DNA of 64,000 nt from Citrus sinensis (taxonomy: Eukaryota > Streptophyta > Magnoliopsida > Sapindales > Rutaceae): positions 32,197,501 to 32,261,500 of the forward strand of contig NC_068558.1 in the NCBI RefSeq assembly GCF_022201045.2, read 5' to 3'. A model generated the notes under the pieces. That model made no database searches, was not told the origin of the DNA, and saw only the letters and a program-made list of their open reading frames with translations. Position numbers and translations under genes: made by a program. Below are positions 23,891 through 36,049 of this stretch, in pieces. Position 1 is the stretch's first letter. Each line of letters opens with the position of its first letter.

Positions 23891-24579
23891 GAGGGCTACA
23901 ATAGTATCAAACTCATAAATCAATGAAATATTTTTTGTCATTAAGTGTAAAGTGCTAGTAAATAACAAATAAAATAATATGAGAGTAGATCTTGATAAAC
24001 ATGGCTATACATAAAAATAAAGTCAGACATAAGTACAAATAGAAACTTACTGCTTAATTTTTTTTCCCCAAAAAAAGTCTGATAGGTAGGAGAGATGTCT
24101 ACTCATACTAATTATATAATTGAGGAAGAAATAGTTTAAGGGTATGTTCACTTCTCAGTTTGAAAAATTGGAATCCGAAATTGAAACTGTTGATAGTGTT
24201 TGCTTCATAAAATAAGAGCGGGAATCGAAATTGGAAATGTGCGGGGCCCATAAATTTGGGAATCATTCTCATTGATTTCATTTCGAGGGGTTGGGAATCG
24301 GAGTATACCCATTTTACCCCTATTGAATTTTCAGAATCCCCATATTGCTTGCAATCAAGTTCTGTCATTTTTGCATTCTGGTCCATGCAGAACTTATAAA
24401 ACCATCCAAAATTTTTGTATTATTTACAAATAGGCCCTTTATTATTTATTAGCAATAATAAAAATCAAAATGATGATGATGATCATGATGTTGTCGTCAT
24501 TATTATTAATACCATTATTGTTATAAATATTAAACAATATTATCATTCGTATACCCTATAAATGCTCTATTATTAAAAA
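23891..24579. other. intergenic with TE-like segment
   Basis: From about 24140, GGGTATGTTCACTTCTCAG and GGAATCCGAAATTG, with later GGGAATCGG-type motifs, resemble the left end of the element family seen at 1041-2838. No matching right end was found. No gene. Confidence 0.35.
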
Positions 24580-24904
24580 TACTACAACACTTTGAAGGTG
24601 TATCAATCGTCCACCATAAATTGACAAAAGCTATCTGCCGACTATCAAACCGTTAGCTGTCGTTTGAAAGTTAACCGAATTATAACGAATTGACGATTTT
24701 ACCCTTGAAAAGTATCACTTGTATACCCTTAAATTTTTTTATTATCACTTGTATACCCTTAAATTATCACTTGTATCATATGAAAAGACCAAATTACCCC
24801 TCTGGCATTATCCTATTTAAACGGCAAGTAACGGCTTGGTAGACGACAGATACATTTTGTCAACTTAGGGTGGACGATTGATACACCCTCAAAGTGTCGT
24901 AGTA
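24580..24904. mobile_element. short TIR element, about 75-bp imperfect inverted ends
   Basis: The left arm TACTACAACACTTTGAAGG and the following GTATCAATCGTCCACC match, inverted, the right arm ending ...GGTGGACGATTGATACACCC and CTCAAAGTGTCGTAGTA. The similarity continues inward through GACAAAAGCTATCTGCCG. 325 bp, noncoding. No convincing target duplication was found, so the superfamily is left open (Mutator-type is possible given the long ends). Confidence 0.7.
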
Positions 24905-24949
24905 TATTACTATTTATTGTTAATATTTAATATTATTTTAATTATGACT

Positions 24950-24981
24950 ATTTATTATTATTATTATTACTGCCATTGATG

Positions 24982-25016
<35 letters not shown>

Positions 25017-25020
25017 TTTA
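24950..25020. repeat. ATT trinucleotide repeat
   Basis: About a dozen TTA/ATT units between the small TIR element and the second hAT-like copy. Simple-sequence expansion. Confidence 0.7.
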
Positions 25021-25050
25021 TTCTTATCATTGTTATTATTATAACATATG

Positions 25051-26034
25051 TAGAGCTGACAAAATTTGACACGACCCGATTATCCGATACCAGCACGACA
25101 TAAATAAATGGGTATGGGTAGTCGAATTTAACGCAATTATTAAATGAGATGGGTCTGGGTCGACACGATTTTTTTTCCGTGTCGGGTTAGGGTTAAAATT
25201 CTTGACCCATTTACCCGATCAATGACCCGATTATATTTTCTATTTTAAAATAATTTACAGGATCTTGTCATAAAAAAATAAAATATTAGGGATGATTTTC
25301 TTTTTTTTTATTCTTTAAAAGGATGAATATAAATTCAGTGTTTTATTTATAAAATTTTAAATACATTTAGAGATTCAATAGTGTAAATGTATAAAATATT
25401 GGTAGATATGTATAATTATAATATTGATATATAATATTATTTACATATATATAATTAAAACCTCAATAGTGTAAATGTGTAATATTTTGGTAGATATATA
25501 TATTTTTTATAATATTGATAAATTATGTATGTATGTATGTATGTATGTATGTATGTATGTATGTACGTATGTACATACGTATGTATGATAGTGTGTAAAT
25601 ATTTTATGTTACTTTTTTTAATATATAGATATTAAGTGGATTATTAGGTAACCCGATTACTTTTCTATGTCGGGTTTGAGTCTCAATATTTTGACATGAT
25701 TATTAAATGGTGTGACTGATCAAATGTTGTGACTGATACATAATTTATCAAATAGTGTAAATGTGTAATATTTTGGTACATATATATATATATATTTTAT
25801 AATATTGATAAATAATGTATGTATGTATGTATGTATGTATGTATGTATGTATGTATGTATGTATGTATGTATGTATGTACATACGTATGTATGATAGTGT
25901 GTAAATATTTTATGTCACTTTTTTTAATATATAGATATTAAGCGGATTATTAGGTAACCCGATTATTTTTGTGTCGGGTTTGAGTTTCAATATTTTGACA
26001 TGATTATTAAATGGTGTGACTGATCAAATGTTGT
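25051..26034. mobile_element. truncated and internally duplicated second hAT-like copy
   Basis: It starts with TAGAGCTGACAAAAT and the subterminal GACACGACCCGATTATCCG, near-identical to the element at 21756, but has no right terminal repeat. About 285 bp near the right end is present twice, roughly 25463-25735 and 25750-26034. Each copy has a GTAT tetranucleotide run (about 25527-25600 and 25817-25895) and ends in GGTGTGACTGATCAAATG, a string that also occurs in the NAC copies at 26482 and 30552. The element therefore runs directly into rearranged NAC-derived DNA. Confidence 0.7.
25527..25895. repeat. two GTAT/ATGT tetranucleotide microsatellites
   Basis: Runs of GTAT at about 25527-25600 and 25817-25895, one per copy of the duplicated hAT segment, each ending in a short palindromic GTACATACGTATGTA. 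Confidence 0.85.
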
Positions 26035-26042
26035 GAGGATCA

Positions 26043-27099
26043 TGGTGCTTGGCAAAGGGAGGATGCCGGTAAAGACATTGTAAGCAGCCAATCAAAAATC
26101 AAAACCGGCTCCAAGAAGCGGTTTCGTTATGAAAAGAAAGGTTGTGAGGATCATGGGGTTTGGATCATGAGTACACTCTACATTTGCCCAAGAATCAAGC
26201 TACCAATTATGTGCTTTGTAAGCTCCGAAAGAACCAACCAACTGGCCAAGATAAGGAGTACAGTTATGCAAATAAAAGAAAGTTAAGTGATTTTCAACAC
26301 AACAGCAATCAATCTGAACAAGTGACAGATACTGACGTGGAGAGGGTTTTGACCCACCAATAAAATCAGCAACAGAACTATGTACACTATCAAGAAATAA
26401 GTTGCAGCAGTACTGGCATGATGAATGAGCAGAGGTTATCTGGTGGAATGGGCTTTGCAAGCAGTGTTACTGAACATTCTGGTGTGACTGATCAAATGCA
26501 TAAACATCAATGTCAGCAGATACAAATTCAATTCAGAATGTCATTACGAGCCATCTATGGAAATGATGATGAGTCATTTTGATCAGATGTTATGTAACCA
26601 ACAATGTGACTCGAGAAACAACATGCTTGAGAGTAGAGAAACTAGTGGGAATTATCATTGTCATTCGGAGAGTATTGCTAATGTGTTCATGGCGGTGCCT
26701 GAGTCATTGGTACAACAAGAAGACAATGTTGTACTGCCTCATTTAATCAAGGAAGACTAGTCTTTTGTGGAAGCGTTGCTTCATGATGATGCTGAAGAAC
26801 CGATAGGAGACAAAGAAAGCATTGATGAAGCTGATGGAATGGATCATTCATCTTGTGTTGCTGAACAACAATTTGAAGCATTCATTGTTGTGCTTGGTCA
26901 CACTCCTCAAAACCCGAGCCTACAAGAATACCAGCAACACAGAGAGTGTCAATGTGGAGAAACCTTGGCCATTTCATCTGACCATCAATGTGGCTATGAA
27001 AGCAGCATTGATTATGAGTTGGAATCAATTCATCAACTGCTTTTGTTAGATCAAAATGATTTCCACTTGGTGCTGGACTTAGAGGATATCTGGTTGTAA
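26043..27099 (+). pseudogene. NAC transcription factor pseudogene, copy 1 (5'-truncated)
   Basis: Similar at base level to copy 2 at 30113-31170. It keeps the end of the NAC domain (subdomain E region HEYTLHLPKNQATNYVLCKL and RKNQPTGQDKEY) and the poorly conserved C-terminal region with an acidic patch (SIDYELESIHQLL) ending DLEDIWL at 27096. Subdomains A-C are absent because the copy begins inside the domain at TGGTGCTTGGC. In-frame stops (after LTHQ at 26361-26363 and after LIKED near 26758) split it into several short ORFs. It cannot encode a DNA-binding NAC protein. The 3' flank to about 27421 is homologous to an intron of the ankyrin gene (near 40022-40215). Confidence 0.85.
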
Positions 27100-27239
27100 C
27101 TTAATTATGACAGGAATTTTTGTTTTATTAATTGTAACGGTCATTCACCAGGTAATTTGACCCTTTTGTCATTTATAAATTGTATAGTTTTATTCATTTA
27201 TGTTGTTGATGTGCATTTATCATTTATATTGTTGATCTG

Positions 27240-27421
27240 CAAGTATCCCATCCTTGTACTTTTGTGGCATCATGCTGAATAACCACCATTCAAGGTCAAA
27301 ATGATGTTGTCTATTGAAACTAGTGAATAAAAATTGGGATATTTGCTTCATTGCATGTTTTGGTCATAGTTTAATTTTCGCAACATTTTTAGGTAGGAAC
27401 GCCATCTATCGACTAGGCTCA
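27240..27421 (+). repeat. segment homologous to ankyrin-gene intron (copy 1)
   Basis: GTACTTTTGTGGCATCATGCTG, CAAGGTCAAAATGATGTTGTC, GAATAAAAATTGG and CATCTATCGACTAGGCTCA match 36366-36530 and the intron of the ankyrin-PGG gene near 40035-40215. The homology stops abruptly at about 27421. Confidence 0.8.
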
Positions 27422-27517
27422 ATACGAGTGACATTGATAGTAAAAATTAAAATAATTATTGAAAAAATGTAGCATTAATTTGGAATCAAGTTAATTAGAT
27501 GTGGATTCATTTTGTTA

Positions 27518-28649
27518 TCAATAGAAGGGTTATTTACCGTCAGCCACCACAAGTTTCGACTATGTGCACCGCGCACCCACATCTTTTGACCATGTGCATC
27601 CCGCCCCCATTTCCGTTAAAAAATCAGTTAATTATAACTGTTCAGACTGCTGTTAACCTAAAAGACCATCCTACCCCTGTTTTGAATTGATGTGTAAGTA
27701 CTAAAATACCCCTTATAACTTCTGAAATTTACATCAAGAATAAAGATTTCTTATAAGAATATCTATTTTTATATTTTTTAAAATTAAATTGAATCATTTT
27801 TTTTTCATTATCATAACGAAATTGTAAACCAGTAAACTTCAAAATGAGTGACAAAGCATGATTCCAAAGGGAAAGAAGAAAATCAAACACAGAATCATCA
27901 TCAAACTACAAAAAATTACAATTACAAAGAAACCAAATCAAATTATACCAAATAGCTGTTGCAAATTTCATTGTAAAATTCTATTACAAAAGACCCAAAC
28001 TAAGAAAATTTAACAAAAAAGAATCCAAAAATAAAAAATCCTAAAACTAAAGATTTCAAACCCTAAATCAAATTATAAGGGCGACGGAGACGGCGACAAC
28101 TTCAAGTGGTGCCGTCGGCGGTTTCGTGCAGCAGTGGAAGTGATGGCAGATCACGCAGCGCATGCAATTTTTTTGTTGTCGATTCAAGTTAGTGGCTGAG
28201 CACTTCGACATGCAGCACTAGTGACAGACAAGAAGAAGGAAAAGGAGAAGGAGAATAAGAAGAAAAAAGAAGAAGAAGAAGAAAAAGAAAGAAGAAGAAG
28301 GAGGCGAATAAGAAGAAGAATAAGAAGAAAAAAGAAGAAGAAGAAGAAGAAGAAAGAAGAAAGAAGAAGAACGAAGGAATAAAGACGGGAAGAAGCAGAG
28401 GAAAAGAACAAAAAAAGAAAAGAGAAACAGAGAATAGAAAAAAAAAACGAAGGATAAAAGTCTTATTTCCCAAATTTTTTTATATATTATTTTAATCTAA
28501 TACAAAATTATCATTTTACCCTTCTTTTCTGTTAAGTTAACTGTAAATGAACGAAAATGGGGGCGGGATGCACATAGTCAAAAGATGTGGGTGCGCAGTG
28601 CACATAGTCGAAACTTGTGGGGGCTGATGATAAATAACCCTCAATAGAA
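27518..28649. mobile_element. Mutator-like non-autonomous element with perfect 9-bp TSD
   Basis: TCAATAGAA is found at 27518-27526 and 28641-28649, a perfect 9-bp duplication as made by Mutator-like elements. The element (27527-28640) has inverted ends of about 90 bp: GGGTTATTTACCGTCAGCC on the left against GGGTTATTTATCATCAGCC read from the right, continuing through CACAAGTTTCGACTATGTGC with only scattered differences. There is no transposase. The interior has a GC-richer segment (about 28075-28200, GGGCGACGGAGACGGCGAC and GCCGTCGGCGG), unlike the AT-rich ends, which may be captured host DNA, and a long purine tract. Confidence 0.88.
28225..28445. repeat. polypurine GAA/GAAGAA tract
   Basis: About 220 bases are nearly all A and G on the plus strand, mostly GAA repeats. 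The long minus-strand ORFs made of Phe/Ser/Leu here are a by-product of TTC repeats and not genes. Such mirror-type purine tracts can form triplex DNA. Confidence 0.85.
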
Positions 28650-29675
28650 AGATCATAAAAGTATTAGGAAATTAATCAAAACAGAAGTCATAAAATATCG
28701 GGATACAATTAATAACCAGAACAAAGCTTTGGCGCCATATTAGAAACCGCCTAAACTTGTTAGAAACATTGTTCAAGACATGGGTTTATGACAATGTAGG
28801 CTTCCTTTTTTTTTTTTTTTCACGGTCCCTTCTCTTCTAAACAATCAAGATTTTAAAGATATTAATACTCAAGGTTTTGGCGCGGGTGTGAAATATGAAG
28901 CTGTTAGAACTCTGCATTTTAGCGCAATAATGTTTATTTTCATCCTCAATGCTCCACGGTCAATTAATGACAATTTTTTTATTTTGAATAAAGTCAACAG
29001 CCTTTGACCTCGAGATTTTGTGCCACGACGGTGCTCACTACGTACACCTTAATTGTCATTCTATTATTGGACAAATCTCCACATTTACCCTTCACCTTTT
29101 TCATCTTTTTTTTTTCTCCCTAGCCTTTCTCCGAAGTCCAACTATTTTAGTAAACCCCTAAGAATTTTTTTTTCCTCCCACACAAATCAAACATTTATGA
29201 CAATTTATTTCACAAGTGATTGTCTCGCTCTCTAGATTTACTAAACAATTTATGAAATTATTTACAAAGTTGATAATTTAAATTATAATATATTGTATTA
29301 AGTTGAATTAAAATTTAATACAAAACCATGTACAGTGCTATATTGAACGAAATTATTAAATTTAAATTTTAGTATTACAAATTATTAGTAATATTACGTT
29401 AGTATTAGTTATATTTACATTAATATTTAGTTTAATTATCAATTGAATTTTGATTTCAAAATAAAATTGAAAAAATGATGCCGCTGGCTATTTTACTTGG
29501 ACGATAATAATTTGGTTAGAAAAGAAAGTTAAAATAAAGTTAATGCGCATTGTAGTTGTTATACCAACTACGCAATATTTTCCTGCCTTTCTCGAATTTG
29601 CCCATTTAGGAAACCTAGTGGTAGCTTGCAATTTAAGCCACCGGGCTTCACCTCACTACTCCTCATATTACGCAG
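28650..29675. other. intergenic upstream of NAC copy 2
   Basis: AT-rich with T-runs (28807-28820, 29100-29115). No supported ORF; the last part is the presumed promoter region of the NAC copy. Confidence 0.5.
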
Positions 29676-29677
29676 AC

Positions 29678-29685
29678 TATAAATA
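29678..29685 (+). promoter_or_regulatory. TATA box relic of NAC copy 2
   Basis: TATAAATA is 158 bp before the NAC start codon at 29836 and is followed by a CT/CA-rich leader, typical of plant core promoters. It suggests that copy 2 keeps its original 5' region. Confidence 0.45.
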
Positions 29686-29835
29686 TGACACATCATCACT
29701 CACCGACATACATACCATCTACTTTTGTTCTCTCTCTGTGTTTCGACATCTCTGTTTTTTGTTTTCAGTAATTCACCAACACATTTTCTCAGGCACTCAA
29801 CCCACCATTGAATTAACCATTTTCTTCTCAAACAA

Positions 29836-31170
29836 ATGCAAGAACACAGACCCTTTCTTCCCCACGGCTTCCAGTTTAGACCATCAGATGAAGAACTTAT
29901 CAAACATTATCTTAAGAAGAAGGTTTTGGGAATACTCATTCTTCTCGCTGAGTATTTCATCAGGGACTGTAATCTTTATGAGACAAAACCGTCTGAGATT
30001 TGAGATTCACATGGAGGACCTTTGTTGAATGTTGATGAGGATTTGTATTTCTTCACCCAATTGAAGAAAAAGTCTTCTAAGGGAGAATTGACCGCAAAGT
30101 CGGTTCCTCCAGTGGTGCTTGGCAAGGGGAGGATGCCGGTAAAGACATTATAAGTGGCCAATCGAAAGTTAAAATTGGCTCCAAGAAGTGGTTTCGTTTT
30201 GAAAAGAAAGGTTGTGAGGCTCATGGGGCTTGGATCATGCATGAGTACACTTTACATTTTCCCAAGAATCAAGCTACCAATTATGTGCTTTGTAGGCTCC
30301 GAAAGAACCAACCAACTGGCCAAGATAAGGAGTACGGTTCTGAAAATAAAAGAAAGTTAAATGATTTTCGACACAACAGCAATCAATCTGAACAAGTGAC
30401 AGATACTGACGTGGAGAGGGTTTTAACCCACCAACAAAATTAACAGAACTATGTCCATTATCAAAAAGTAAGTTGCAGCAGTCTTGGCATGATGAGTGAG
30501 CAGAGGTTATCTGGTGGAATGGGCTTTGCAAGCAGTGTTACTGAACATTCTGGTGTGACTGATCAAATGCATAAACATCAATGTCAGTAGATACTAATTC
30601 AATTTGGAATGTCATGACGAGCCATCTATGGAAATGATAATGAGTCATTTTGATCAAATGTTATGTAACCAACAATGTGACTCGGGAAACAACATGCTTT
30701 AGAGTGGAGAAACTAGTGGGAATTATCATTGTCATTAGGAGTGTATTGCTAATGTGTCCATGGCGGTGCCTGAGTCATTGGTGCAACAAGAAGACAATGT
30801 TGTATTGCCTCAGTTAATCAAGGAAGATTAGTCTTTTATGGAAGCGTTGCTTTATGATGATACTGAAGAATCAATAGGAGACGGAGAAAGCATTGATGAA
30901 ACTAATGGAACGGATCATTCATCTTGTGTTCCTGAACAACAATTTCAAGCATTCCTTGCTGTGCTTGGTCAGACTCCTCAAAACTCGAGCCTACAAGAAA
31001 ACCAGCAGCAGAGAAAGTGTCAATGTGGAGAAACATTGGCCATTACATCTGACCATCAATGTGACTGTGAAAGCAGCATCGATTATGAGTTGGAATCAAT
31101 TTATCAGCTACTTCTGTCAGACCAAAATGATTTTCGCTTGGTGCTGGACTTAGAGGAGATCTGGTTGTAA
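29836..31170 (+). pseudogene. NAC transcription factor pseudogene, copy 2
   Basis: It begins ATG and reads HGFQFRPSDEELIKHYLKKK (subdomain A), then FIRDCNLYETKPSEI (subdomain B) before a TGA at 29999-30001. After a frameshift near 30130 it reads SGQSKVKIGSKKWFRFEKKG and AWIMHEYTLHFPKNQATNYV (subdomains D-E), then a long C-terminal region that ends DLEEIWL. Further stops occur after LTHQQN (30441-30443) and several times before 30838. NAC proteins are plant DNA-binding regulators, but this reading frame is broken in at least four places. The canonical NAC intron positions are not visible, so the copy may be retroposed or the introns may have been lost; I could not decide. The copia element 3' of it lies outside the coding relic. 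Confidence 0.85.
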
Positions 31171-31218
31171 CTGAATTATGACAGGAATTTGTGTTTTATT
31201 AACTATAACGATCCTTCA

Positions 31219-31431
31219 TGTGGGAAAACACCTAGCTATGTTTCACTGTAAATATTGATGCCTTAGATAGAATATCTTGATAGTTGTCAATCCCTAATTT
31301 GTAGGATTTGATTTAGTCTATAATTTGTAGGGATTTTATTTAGTTTCCTTTCTTGTTGTTTTCTACATGTATATATTAACTTAGAATTGTATTGTTTGAG
31401 ATATCAATAAAACATAACAAATTTCTCCACA
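31219..31431 (+). repeat. 5' LTR of copia retrotransposon
   Basis: 213 bp, starting TGTGGGAAAACACC and ending TTTCTCCACA. It is immediately followed by TGGTATCAGAGC, the primer-binding site complementary to initiator tRNA-Met. It differs from the 3' LTR at four positions. Confidence 0.95.
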
Positions 31432-34400
31432 TGGTATCAGAGCCTTGTTAGGCTTCTTTGTGAATTTTTTTCAGCCTTCATTGCTAAATTCTTTTTCTAA
31501 CATCTTTTTCTCTATTTTTTTAAATTATTTTCAAATTCCAATCATGTCTGAGATTGTTGATGAACTCAACCCTACTCAATTAAGTGACAACCAGAATAGT
31601 GACAGCATAAATACTCCATCAATAGGAGATTTGTAAAACATTCCAGTAGCCCATAGATTGAATGGGAAAAATTGTTTAAAGTGATCTCAGTTTGTTCGAA
31701 CCTTTCTGAAAGGAATGGGTAAAATTAGTCACCTACTTAGTACTGGACCCAAACCAGGGATCCGAGATTTGATGCCTGGGATGAAGCAGACGCTATGGTT
31801 ATGTCTTGGCTGTGGAATTCAATGGTCCAGAGATTAGTGACACATGTATGTTTCTTCCCACAACCAAGGAAATATGGGAAGCTGTTGAGAAATCTATTCC
31901 AAGGTAGGTGATGCTGCTCAAATTTATGAGATTAAAACCAAGATCGCTGCAACTAAACAAGGAGGTTGTTCTATTACTGAATATGCTGATTTGTTGAAAA
32001 TTTTGTGGCAAGAGATGGATTATTATCAATGTTTTCAAATGAAGTGTAGTACTGATGCTGCCTTGATGAAAAGGTTTGTTGAAAAAAAGAGGATCTACGA
32101 ATTCTTAGCTGGACTAAATGGGGTGTTTGATCATGTTCGAGTGCAAGTATTGGAGAATGAAGGTTTACCATCACTGGATGAGACCATTGCTGCAATTCGG
32201 AGCGAAGAAAGTAGAAGAGGAGTCATGGTTGAATCCCAATCAGTGGAGAGTTCAACCATGGTCGCAAGAAATGCTATAATTAAGTATTCTGGCCCAAGTC
32301 AACAACCTCTTGGTGAAACCGAACAAACTAATGCATCCAAGATGACAAATAAGGATTCTTTATGGTGTACATACTGCAAGAAGCCTCGACACACTCGAGA
32401 ACGATGCTGGAAACTACATGGAAAGCCACCAATGTCCAATAAAAATTCAACTATGGAGAATGGACAGTCGAAGGGATAAGGGCAAGCCCATATGACCTCT
32501 ATACAGTCTAGTGACGAAGTTAAATCTCATAAACCTGACAAGCTCAATAGAGAAGAAATTGAAAAGCTGAAGAGTTTGTTGGGAGCATTGGAGATGCCAC
32601 CAGAGAGGTACTTGTTCTTTGGCATTCAAAAGTAAGTTTTCCTCCCTATATGCACTAAATGTCTCATGTACGACCTTTCCCAACTCTTGGATCATAGACT
32701 CAGGTGCCATCGACCATATGACCCACTCCTTACACAAATTCATCACCTATGACCCTTGTCCAAGCAACAGGAAGACATCCACAGCTGATGGTTCCCTATC
32801 AACAGTTGCTTGTTAAGGAAATTTTTTGATAAATCAAGCCCTCACACTTAAAAATGTCCTCCATGTACCAAATTTGTCTACTAACCTTTTGTCTATTCAT
32901 AAACTCACAAAAGATTTGAATTGTAATGTTATTTTTAATCCTTCATACTGCATATTTTAGGACCAGGGTACGGGGAAGATGATTGCACATGCTAGAGAGA
33001 AAAATGGGCTTTACTATCTTGAAGAATCAAGTGGGCAAACTAGAACTGGAAACTATTTACCCGTCATATTTTTCTGAGTCTTCTATTTCTAATAAAGACA
33101 AAATCTGGCTTCAACATTTTCGTCTTGGACATCCTTCGTTTAGCATTCTTAAAGTAATGTTTCCATTATTATTTAAAGGAATTGATTTAAAAAACCTTCA
33201 CTGTGATATTTGTGAACTTGCAAAACATAAACGTGTTTTTTTTCCTGTTAGTAATAAAAGAACATCTATTCATTTTGCACTCATTCATAGTGATATTTGG
33301 GGTCCTTCCACAGTTCCTAATGTTTCAGGAGCTCGCTGGTTTATTTCATTTATTGATGGTTGCACCCGTATGTCATGGATATTTCTTTTAAAACATAAGT
33401 CTGAAGTGAGTTTCATTTTTCCAATTTTTCACAACATGGTCAAAAATCAATTTGGAGTTGGAATAAAGAGGTTTAGATCAGATGATGGTAAAGACTATTT
33501 CAACCAAAACCTATCACCATATTTCCAAAAGGAGGGTATAATTCATGAGTCATCATGTATTAACACTCCTCAACAAAATGAGGTTGCAAAAAGGAAAAAT
33601 GGTCACCTTTTAGCCATCACCAGAGCTTGTTTGTTTCAAAGAAATGTTCCTAAAAATTATTGGGGAGAATTTGTTTTAACCACAGCCCATCTTATAAATA
33701 GGCTGCCTTCTCGGGTTCTTGGGTTCAAAAGTCCTGTGCAAGTTTTTTCAAAATATTTTCCAGACTTTCACACTGCTAATCATCTTGTTCCTAAAATTTT
33801 TGGGTGTGTATCTTTTGTTCATATTCACTCCCATAATAGGGGAAAATTCGATCCACGAGCACTTAAATGTGTATTTGTTGGTTATTCTTCAACTCAAAAA
33901 GGATACAAATGTTTTCATCCTCCAACAAAAAAGTTCTTTGTGTCTGTTGATGTTACATTTGTTGAGAAAGAAAGCTATTTCGTTCAACCTTATCTTCAAG
34001 GGGAGACATCACTTATGAAAGATAAGGACAAAGACTTATTTTTATTGCTGGAACTTGATGATTATCCTCCTCCTTCATCTATAAACCCTCTAGCTCTTAC
34101 CCCTATTGATTCTCAAGGTTCCCCAAATCCTAATTATGTTTTTATAGAAGTTGAAAACCCTTGTACTCCCGGCTCTAAGTTTTCCGGACAGGATAAACAG
34201 GTTCAAAATTCTAATTGCCCAATCTTGACTTATTCAAGAAGAAAAACACCTATTGTTCAACCTATGCAAGTCCAAGAATTGGAAACAGCCCCTGGTAATG
34301 AGGTAATTAATCACACTGCACCTTCTCAAGAAAAGATTTTTAGTTCTAATGAAGATAATGACAATGATATTCCTACTGCTATTAGAAAAGGCACCCGAAA

Positions 34401-36049
34401 ATGTACCCAACATCATTTATATCCGTTATCTCATTTTATGTCTTGTGTTAAGTTGTCACACACCCACAAAACCTTTTTTCACACATCTAAACACCATAAC
34501 CATTCCCAAGACAGTATCTGAGGCATTAAGTCACATGGAGCGGAAAAATGCCATGAAAATAGAAATGGAGGCCATTGAAAAAAGTAAGACGTGAGATTTA
34601 GTAGAGTTACCAAAGGGGAAGAGTCCAATAGGCTGCAAATGGGTGTTCACTGTTAAATATAAGGCAAATGGGTCCCTAGAAAGGTATAAGGCTAGGTTGG
34701 TAGCCAAAGGGTATACTCAAACTTATGGGATTGGTTATTTGGAAACATTTGCTCTAGTTGCCAAAATGAACACTGTGAGAGTATTATTATCTCTAGCTGC
34801 TAATCTTGGATGATGTATGCAGCAATTTGATGTCAAGAACGCCTTTTTACATGGTGATCTGGATGAAGAGATTTACATGGAAATTCCTCCTGGTTTTGGT
34901 TTTAATTTAGAAGGAAACAAAGTGTGCAAACTTAAAAAGGCATTGTATGGCCTGAAACAATCCCTTAGAGCTTGGTTTGGACCATTTGCTAAGGTCATGA
35001 CAACCATGGGATATAAACAGAGTCAAGCTGACCATACTTTATTTGTCAAACATTCAGCTTCAAGGGGAGTAACAACATTATTAGTGTATGTAGATGACAT
35101 TGTGGTAACATGAAATGACTTGGAAGGAAGTGAAGCTTTAAGAAGATGCTTAATTAAGGAATTTGAGATAAAGGAGCATGGTAGATTAAAATATTTTCTC
35201 AGTATTGAAGTTGCCCACTCAAAGCATGGAATCTTCATATCACAATGAAAATACATATGGATTTGTTGAAGGAAACGGGAAAAGTAAGGTGCAAGCCAGC
35301 TGACAGCCCTATAGAACCGAATCATAGACTTAGTGAAGCTCATGAAAATGCAGCAGTGGATAAAGGAGCATATCAAAGGCTTGTAGGAAAATTGATTTAT
35401 CTTTCTCACACTAGACCTGACATAGCTTATGCAGTTAATGTTGTGAGTCAATTTATGCATAATCCCAAATAAGTTCACCTTCAAGCCGTATACATGATCT
35501 TGCAATATTTGAAAGGAACACCAGGGAAGGGAATTTTGCTCAAGAAAGGAGAAGGACTGACACTTGAAGCCTATACTGATGCAGATTATGCATGATCTAT
35601 TATTGATAGGAGGTCAACATCAGGTTATTGCACCTTTCTTGGTGGCAGCCTTGTGACTTGGAAAAGTAAAAAGCAAAACATAGTTGCCAGATCAAGTGTA
35701 GAAGCTGAGTTTAGAGCCATGGCAATGGGGATTTGTGAGCTATTGTGGCTGAAAATTGTACTACAAGACTTGAAAATTCAATGGGAAGCACCTATGAGAC
35801 TTTATTGTGACAACAAATCAGCTATTAGTATATCACACAATCTAGTTCAGCATGATCGCACTAAGCACATTGAAGTTGATCGGCACTTTATAAAGGAAAA
35901 GCTGGACAATGGCCTAATTTGCACTCCATTTGTATCTACTGGTGACCAGTTAGCAGATGTGTTAACCAAATGTTTGAGTAACAAGGTGTTTCAAAGTATA
36001 AGAAGCAAGCTGGGGATGGACAATATCCATTCACCAGCTTGAGGGGGAG

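Noticed and set aside
28184-28473. Two minus-strand ORFs rich in Phe, Ser and Leu
   Set aside because: They are the translation of a TTC/TCT repeat (the complement of the GAA tract), inside a MULE, and have no domain.
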